DNA from: Melastoma dodecandrum
Lineage: Eukaryota; Streptophyta; Magnoliopsida; Myrtales; Melastomataceae
Direction: 5' to 3'
DNA: 64,000 bases
Assembly (NCBI GenBank): GCA_029817715.1
Contig: JARUPY010000538.1
Location: forward strand, 744,001 to 808,000
The position numbers and the translations under genes were made by a program. Position 1 is the stretch's first letter. Every line of letters starts with the position of its first letter. The notes under the pieces were generated by a model that had not been told where the DNA came from, searched no databases, and saw only the letters and a list, made by a program, of their open reading frames with translations. Below are positions 60,584-64,000 of this stretch, one piece after another.

Positions 60584-62906
60584 GGGGGGGGAGGAGGGAT
60601 TTTGGGGTTTATGTTAGACTGTGGTCCAGAGATTTGTCTTGTTTTTACTTTATATCCATTCTCTGTTAGACAACCGTCCCATATCTAAAACTAAAAACTC
60701 GGCCTGTAATAATCTTAATATTTAATTTTCATAAATACTGGTTGTACTTAGAAATAAATTCTCAGGTCTTTTTAGCTACATTTTCTTTTTTTTTTAAATA
60801 TGACATTTCTATCAAATTATGTAAGTTGGGACATGTATACATTAATTAATAGGAAAATGTGGATGGTATAAAGCTAGAGAGGGTGGGGAGGGACAAGACA
60901 GGAGGAGATGATTCCGGGTAATTTCCCATCATCATTCTTCTTACCTCCTTTTCTTTTTTTATTGGGGGTGGGGGGGTATTATTGATTAGATTAAGATAAG
61001 GTCTTTTCTTTTTCTTTTTATTTTATTTATTTATTTCGTTGGTTTGGGTGTCTCACATTGAATGATGTCCCCTGCTTGTTATGTTACCAGATGGAAGCAT
61101 GACATTGAAGTTTGTCTTGTTTCTTTTCCTTTTTGCCTTTTTCGTTTGCCATGGTATCCCGCGTGGCCTTCGCACCACTTCTCATCTTAGTTTATGTGGA
61201 ATAACTACAACATAACGCGAGGTTAACATCAATTTCACCTTCGAGTTCAATTTCGATGAATAAAGCTAGAACGAGTTAATTAAACCTTAAAAGATAGTCA
61301 TGGAAAATTAGAAAAGCCAAATCAAAATGGAAAGGTCAGATGATGTTTCTGGTTAGGTGGATGTTTAAGTAGTTTGGGGGGGGGGGGGGGGACAACAACA
61401 CATGCATGGATAGTTTGGTTGGTAAGAGAGGGGAATGAATACATTATAACGTGGGGGAGGTGGGGAGGGGGAAAACATTCAAATTGAAAAGACACTGGCA
61501 GGATACATTTTTCATCAATCACTCAATTTAGTGTAGGGTCGGGATCAGGGTGACTACTCCCACACTTTGTGTTAAAGGTGAAATGGACAACTCCCCCCAT
61601 TAGTTGTCGTCGTCGATCATTCTCGTGAAGATAAAGAAAAAATGATCCCAAGTCCCTTCACTCGGAACCACCCATTTTACAAGCTTATGAATATACATAC
61701 ATTGCAGTTAACATACATTGCAGTTAAGTTCAGTGAAGCAGCATAAATCGAAAATGTACTGCTACTTATGTATGGTAGGACAATAATTTATATTATTTCC
61801 GGAGTGGGGGCGGGGGAATGCTAAGCAAAGAATGTTTGTGTGTTGTCTACTTTAAAGAAGTCGGTGGCCGTCGTGCGTCCCAACTTTTCTACCCAAAAAA
61901 AAAAATATCTTAAAATGGTCCCGTAGTATGTGGGGGGTAGTACAGAAAATGATAAAGATCCGTAGGTGAGGGTGGGGGCCGGGGGCGGTGTATAGGGGAA
62001 GGTTTCAGACGATGCTTTGATGTCACGTATCCATTTGTTTAATTTTGAAACACTCATTCCAGGCCAATAGACCACAACGCGGGGGTAAGAAGCTGAGTGA
62101 ACTCAATATTCAACTTATATTTGGAAAAGAAATTCGCTTTTTTTTTTTCCCTTCTCCATTTGCTGAAACATTCTTTGTACGGATTCTCGAAGGATTTGTG
62201 AAATTCGGGAAATTTTGATGAAAGTTAGGAACTTTTGGGCTGATAATAAAATCTACGTTTTTTTATATATTTTTTCCTAAAAAATCCATACACCGTCCCG
62301 TTAAATATTTCATTATATTTACCAAAAAAACACACCTATTTGCGATGTGGGTGTATCAATCAAAGCTTAAATGCACTTTTGCTGTATATAAGAGGTGATG
62401 TGGATATAAATGGCACTAACAAGTCCTTCACAGCTCAGCTGGGAGGAGGGTAGAGGGAAGGCAGTAAGGAAGAGGAGATTGCAGAGGCGAAGGAACCAAC
62501 GTGCCTGGCAGCCCAGGCAGCTTGGGCTTGAGGCCGATCACATAGGTGTAGATCAGGAACCTCTGTCCTGGGCAGAATTGCAGGGCTATTGGTCTCCCCC
62601 CAAGTTCCAAACTGTGTAAACCCACTTTTGGTGACAATCTTCCGACATACTCTGATTTGTCAAGTAAAACCATAATGTCGCAGCATTACCCAGCTGGGAT
62701 ACCCAAATCGCAAATGGAACAATAAAGTTAATTATTCATTTTCTTTTATTTTTCTTTTGCCACAAAGCAGCAACGGAGCTCGTCAGTATCTCAAATTGAG
62801 CAAGGAGATAGATACTAAGAAGCCCATGGGGACTAATATTGTGATGTCACAAGGTATTAATGAGCACTAGTGACGGTAGAGCAGCCTTCCCCAGATGTAA
62901 GAATCT
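60584..62906. other. Intergenic region between auxilin-like and pyrophosphatase genes
   Basis: AT-rich, with a G-run at about 61377-61391. At 62410-62673 a GC-richer patch is open on both strands (69 and 81 codons) without a recognised family. The part from about 62700 is likely 3' UTR of the pyrophosphatase gene. Confidence 0.45.
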
Positions 62907-63974
62907 CTACTTCCTCAGGCTTTCCACGATGTAAGAGGCATACAGGTCCCTGCATTGTTTCGCAGAAAAATAATACCATCAGCTCACTACAATTAACACC
63001 TTGGAGGTATCAAAATTTGCAGAAATCAACACCCAACTGGGTGGATGCACTCACATGGAGTACTTGATTGCTTCGATGGCAGCTTCCGCCGGCAGGAAGT
63101 CCTCAACATCTACCTTCTTGTTCTCATTCTTCTTGTCTGAACATCATCAGTCTGTCAAGGATCCACTCAGATTCTAAGAAAAAAGCTTATCTGTATAGCA
63201 GAGGTGACCCCAGTTGACTGATTTCAAGTGCAATGAAATAAGTAATTAACTCTAGCAGTATTTGTAGGGTCTTCTCAGGATACAGTCTTCAAAAAAGCGG
63301 TGGATTTCAGCGAGTCGGTGCGGAGGGATCTCCTTGAGGTCCGTATAGTGACGGAATTCGGGATCATCAGCGCACACAGCGATGATCTTGTCATCCCTCT
63401 CACCCTATGTCACGAGTATCCCCCATGAATCAACAATTACAGCATGGGAAATCGGAATTCTTTTCAAGAGTGATTCTACGAGGAATTGACAATAGTTATG
63501 TCATTCATTACCTGATCAATCATGGGCATGAGGCCGATAGCACGGGCACGGAGGAAAGTACCGGGCAGGACCTGTTCCTGCAACAAAGGGAGCCCACGAG
63601 GCGTTAATATACAAACACATTGTTGCTATGATAGTCAAATGGGAAGAAAGCTGAGAAAGCTAAAATGTGCGAGAGTAATACCTGCATGAGCACAAGAACA
63701 TCCATGGGATCACTGTCCTCACAGATTGTGCGGGGTATGAAGCCGTAGTTATGTGGATACACAACCGAGGAGTACAGCACACGGTCGACCTGTCACATGT
63801 CCACTCTCAACATCAACAGAGGACCCACAACGAGCTAGCCGAAGCAACAAGGAGAAGCTGTACTCGCCCCGAGAAAACAAGTAACAGAGAAGAGACAAAA
63901 CGGTACACCTTTATGAGTCCACTGGTCTTGTCGAGTTCATACTTGACCTTGCTTCCTTTGGGTATCTCTACCAC
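62907..63974 (-). CDS. PPA: Soluble inorganic pyrophosphatase (PPA family), last six exons
   Basis: Minus-strand exons 63974-63909, 63789-63682, 63577-63512, 63404-63284, 63136-63055 and 62949-62907 encode the C-terminal 161 residues, in frame across all junctions; the 5' part lies beyond the window. Readable parts are [70 protein letters not shown] and the end [13 protein letters not shown]. The E-x7-K-x-K-x-E-like substrate-binding stretch and the DSDPMDVLV metal-binding motif of family I pyrophosphatases are intact. The enzyme hydrolyses cytosolic pyrophosphate to drive biosynthesis. The Arabidopsis PPA1-PPA5 proteins are too similar to assign a number. Confidence 0.93.
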
Positions 63975-64000
63975 CTTAAATCATATTTAAGGATGTGAGT

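Noticed and set aside
1..64000. CRISPR arrays, bacterial operons or organellar inserts
   Set aside because: No spaced identical repeats, no Shine-Dalgarno gene runs and no recognisable plastid or mitochondrial gene were seen; the window is ordinary plant nuclear DNA.

Overview
The window is nuclear DNA of a flowering plant. Genes have introns with GT-AG borders, protein families are plant-specific (LysM receptor kinase, GRAS, PLS-type PPR, SABATH methyltransferase, UPF0496), and long AT-rich intergenic stretches are full of transposon remains. It is a eudicot. The methyltransferase at 39.5-41.0 kb looks very close to the salicylate methyltransferase known from Clarkia, so Myrtales is a reasonable guess but only an inference.

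Layout. 1-1860 (-): 5' 620 codons of a LYK5-type chitin co-receptor with a pseudokinase domain. 2.66-3.57 kb: a 0.9-kb Mutator-type fold-back element with a perfect 9-bp target duplication. 4.29-10.55 kb: a complete but decayed Mutator-like element (MULE) with 9-bp target duplications, carrying a dead transposase followed by a plant mobile domain (PMD) gene. 12.9-13.4 kb (-): calmodulin-like gene. 13.4-18.6 kb: gene-free, with transposon relics. 18.6-19.7 kb (-): UPF0496 gene. 21.1-22.9 kb (+): broken copy of the NEDD8-conjugating enzyme gene, followed by a dispersed repeat. 25.9-27.6 kb (-): SCL15/HAM4-type GRAS gene with a miR171 site and a 100-bp G-tract in its upstream region. 27.9-39.3 kb: gene-free. 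39.5-41.0 kb (+): SABATH methyltransferase, four exons. 42.0-43.0 kb: cluster of fold-back repeats. 44.1-46.5 kb (+): plastid lipid phosphate phosphatase epsilon, four exons. 47.4-49.4 kb: solo LTR with 5-bp target duplication. 51.4-52.3 kb: hAT-like non-autonomous element. 52.6-54.2 kb (+): intronless PPR gene (At5g66500 type). 55.1-60.6 kb (-): auxilin-like gene, seven exons. 62.9-64.0 kb (-): last six exons of a soluble inorganic pyrophosphatase gene.

The host genes are unrelated housekeeping, signalling and defence genes; nothing suggests a cluster or operon-like unit. The most unusual content is in the mobile elements: the MULE-PMD composite, the fold-back element made of one reiterated palindromic word, and several elements whose exact borders and target duplications can be read directly. 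Exon borders were deduced by hand from reading frame, splice consensus and remembered family alignments, and exon lengths were checked for frame consistency.
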